The notes beneath the pieces are model-generated. The model had not been told where the DNA came from. It ran no database searches and saw only the letters and a list, made by a program, of their open reading frames with translations. A program made the position numbers and the translations under genes. From assembly GCA_009785655.1 (NCBI GenBank), contig WQVW01000014.1, positions 1 to 14,184 of the forward strand: 14,184 nucleotides of DNA. Direction: 5' to 3'. The DNA comes from Oscillospiraceae bacterium. GTDB lineage: Bacteria; Bacillota; Clostridia; Oscillospirales; Oscillospiraceae. Positions 13,528 through 14,184 of this stretch are shown piece by piece. How positions within the stretch are numbered: position 1 is the stretch's first letter; each line of letters starts with the position of its first letter.

Positions 13528-13631
13528 CGTTTGCTCTCCTTCCAAGTTTCGTGATACAGGCTTTAAAGCCAAACAAACAGACCTGTTCAATACCTGTCAT
13601 GGTTTAAACAGACCCGGCATTGTATACGATT
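13528..13631 (-). other. infC-rpmI spacer, 104 nt, with possible RNA structure
   Basis: The spacer holds a 12-bp palindrome GGCTTTAAAGCC (13559-13570) and, on the transcript strand, two ACAGG copies upstream of one CCTGT, which could pair in alternative ways. There is no terminator. In E. coli, L20 controls rpmI-rplT translation through RNA in this region; whether that holds here is inference. Confidence 0.3.
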
Positions 13632-14153
13632 TTAACCTTTGCTTGCTTTGGGCGACAGGAACATCGCCATGTGCCTGCCATCTAATTTGGGGTTTTTATC
13701 AACCGTCGCGTACTCTTCGCATTCGGCGGCGAATTTTCTCAGCAACGCTTCACCAATATTGGTGTGCGCCATTTCACGGCCGCGAAAACGTACCGTGACC
13801 TTGAGCCGATCCCCTTCTTTCAGGAACTTTTGGCCGTTTCTCAGTTTAACATTGAAATCATTAATTCCGATGCTGGGCGACATGCGGATTTCCTTCACCT
13901 CTACCACATGCTGATGACGACGCGCCTCTTTCTCCCGTTTCGCTTGCTCGAAACGGTATTTGCCGTAATCCATTATTTTGCACACAGGCGGATTTGAACC
14001 GGGCGCGATTTTAACCAGATCGAGTTCTTGTTCAACCGCGATCTGAAACGCTTCCGCCACTGGCATGATTCCAAGCTGAGCTCCATCTTCGCCAACCAGA
14101 CGGATTTCTTTATCTTTGATTTCTTCGTTTATCTGATAGGTCACGTTGCTGAT
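13632..14153 (-). CDS. infC: Translation initiation factor IF-3, with a rare AUC start codon
   Basis: The N-domain has YQINEEIKDKEIRLVGEDGAQLGIM and the linker region has CKIMDYGKYRFEQAKREKEARR. The C-domain has VKEIRMSPSIGINDFNVKLRNGQKFLKEGDRLKVTVRFRGREMAH and ends LDGRHMAMFLSP: a complete IF-3 of 173 residues. I place the start at ATC 14153-14151, giving (I/M)SNVTYQINEEI. GGAGGTG lies 7 nt upstream of it, while the next canonical codon, GTG at 14144, would be 16 nt away. No ATG, GTG or TTG occurs in frame between the ribosome site and 14144. Rare AUU/AUC starts on infC are known; IF-3 discriminates against them and so limits its own synthesis. It heads the infC-rpmI-rplT operon, whose promoter and leader lie beyond the right edge. 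Confidence 0.96.
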   Translation of the reverse strand: MSNVTYQINEEIKDKEIRLVGEDGAQLGIMPVAEAFQIAVEQELDLVKIAPGSNPPVCKIMDYGKYRFEQAKREKEARRHQHVVEVKEIRMSPSIGINDFNVKLRNGQKFLKEGDRLKVTVRFRGREMAHTNIGEALLRKFAAECEEYATVDKNPKLDGRHMAMFLSPKASKG

Positions 14154-14184
14154 GTTGAAACACCTCCAAAAATTTAACGCGCAA

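Noticed and set aside
13391..13798. 135-codon plus-strand frame across rpmI and infC
   Set aside because: Antisense to two certain ribosomal operon genes, with no supporting signals.
1..14184. CRISPR array, tRNA, rRNA, integrase or transposase
   Set aside because: No regularly spaced repeats, no cloverleaf sequence and no recombinase motifs were seen on either strand.

Overview
The window looks like chromosomal DNA from a low-to-mid GC Bacillota, most likely class Clostridia. The reasons are the infC-rpmI-rplT operon with a non-standard AUC start on infC, Gram-positive style Shine-Dalgarno sequences, a lipoprotein-type sugar-binding protein, short intrinsic terminators with T tracts, and an OmpR-type two-component pair linked to ABC transport genes. 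I cannot name the genus from sequence alone.

Positions 1-7189 (minus strand, read right to left) hold one probable transcription unit: a large lipoprotein whose C-terminal half is a carbohydrate-type solute-binding protein and whose N-terminal half looks like a beta-propeller; two MalF/MalG-type permeases; a very long MacA/HlyD-like membrane-fusion protein; and the start of a MacB/FtsX-type permease that runs off the left edge. It mixes importer parts with exporter-type parts, and no ATPase gene lies inside the window. Structured palindromic DNA sits in two of the operon's gaps.

Positions 7190-10723 hold a divergent regulatory block on the plus strand: a promoter region, a response regulator, a histidine kinase overlapping it by 4 nt, and a secreted protein of unknown function with a PepSY-like pattern. 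The main result of my reading is a 20-bp sequence close to CTTAATAACTTCATAATAAG, made of two half-sites 11 bp apart. It occurs upstream of the transporter operon (two copies), the response regulator and the secreted-protein gene. In all three promoters the proximal copy ends exactly 7 nt before a -10-like hexamer, and none has a recognisable -35. I infer that this is the binding site of the response regulator, so the kinase/regulator pair, the transporter operon and the secreted protein would form one self-activating regulon, a candidate envelope or nutrient sensing-and-transport system.

Positions 10727-12950 hold unrelated short units: a short-chain dehydrogenase with its own promoter and terminator, a small ribbon-helix-helix protein, a divergent 76-residue protein, and a RelB/YoeB-type toxin-antitoxin module with a consensus promoter and a perfect dyad operator. 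The last two hairpins (12299-12320 and 12923-12948) are near copies and bracket the toxin-antitoxin module.

Positions 12956-14153 (minus strand) hold the infC-rpmI-rplT ribosomal operon. Its leader lies mostly beyond the right edge.
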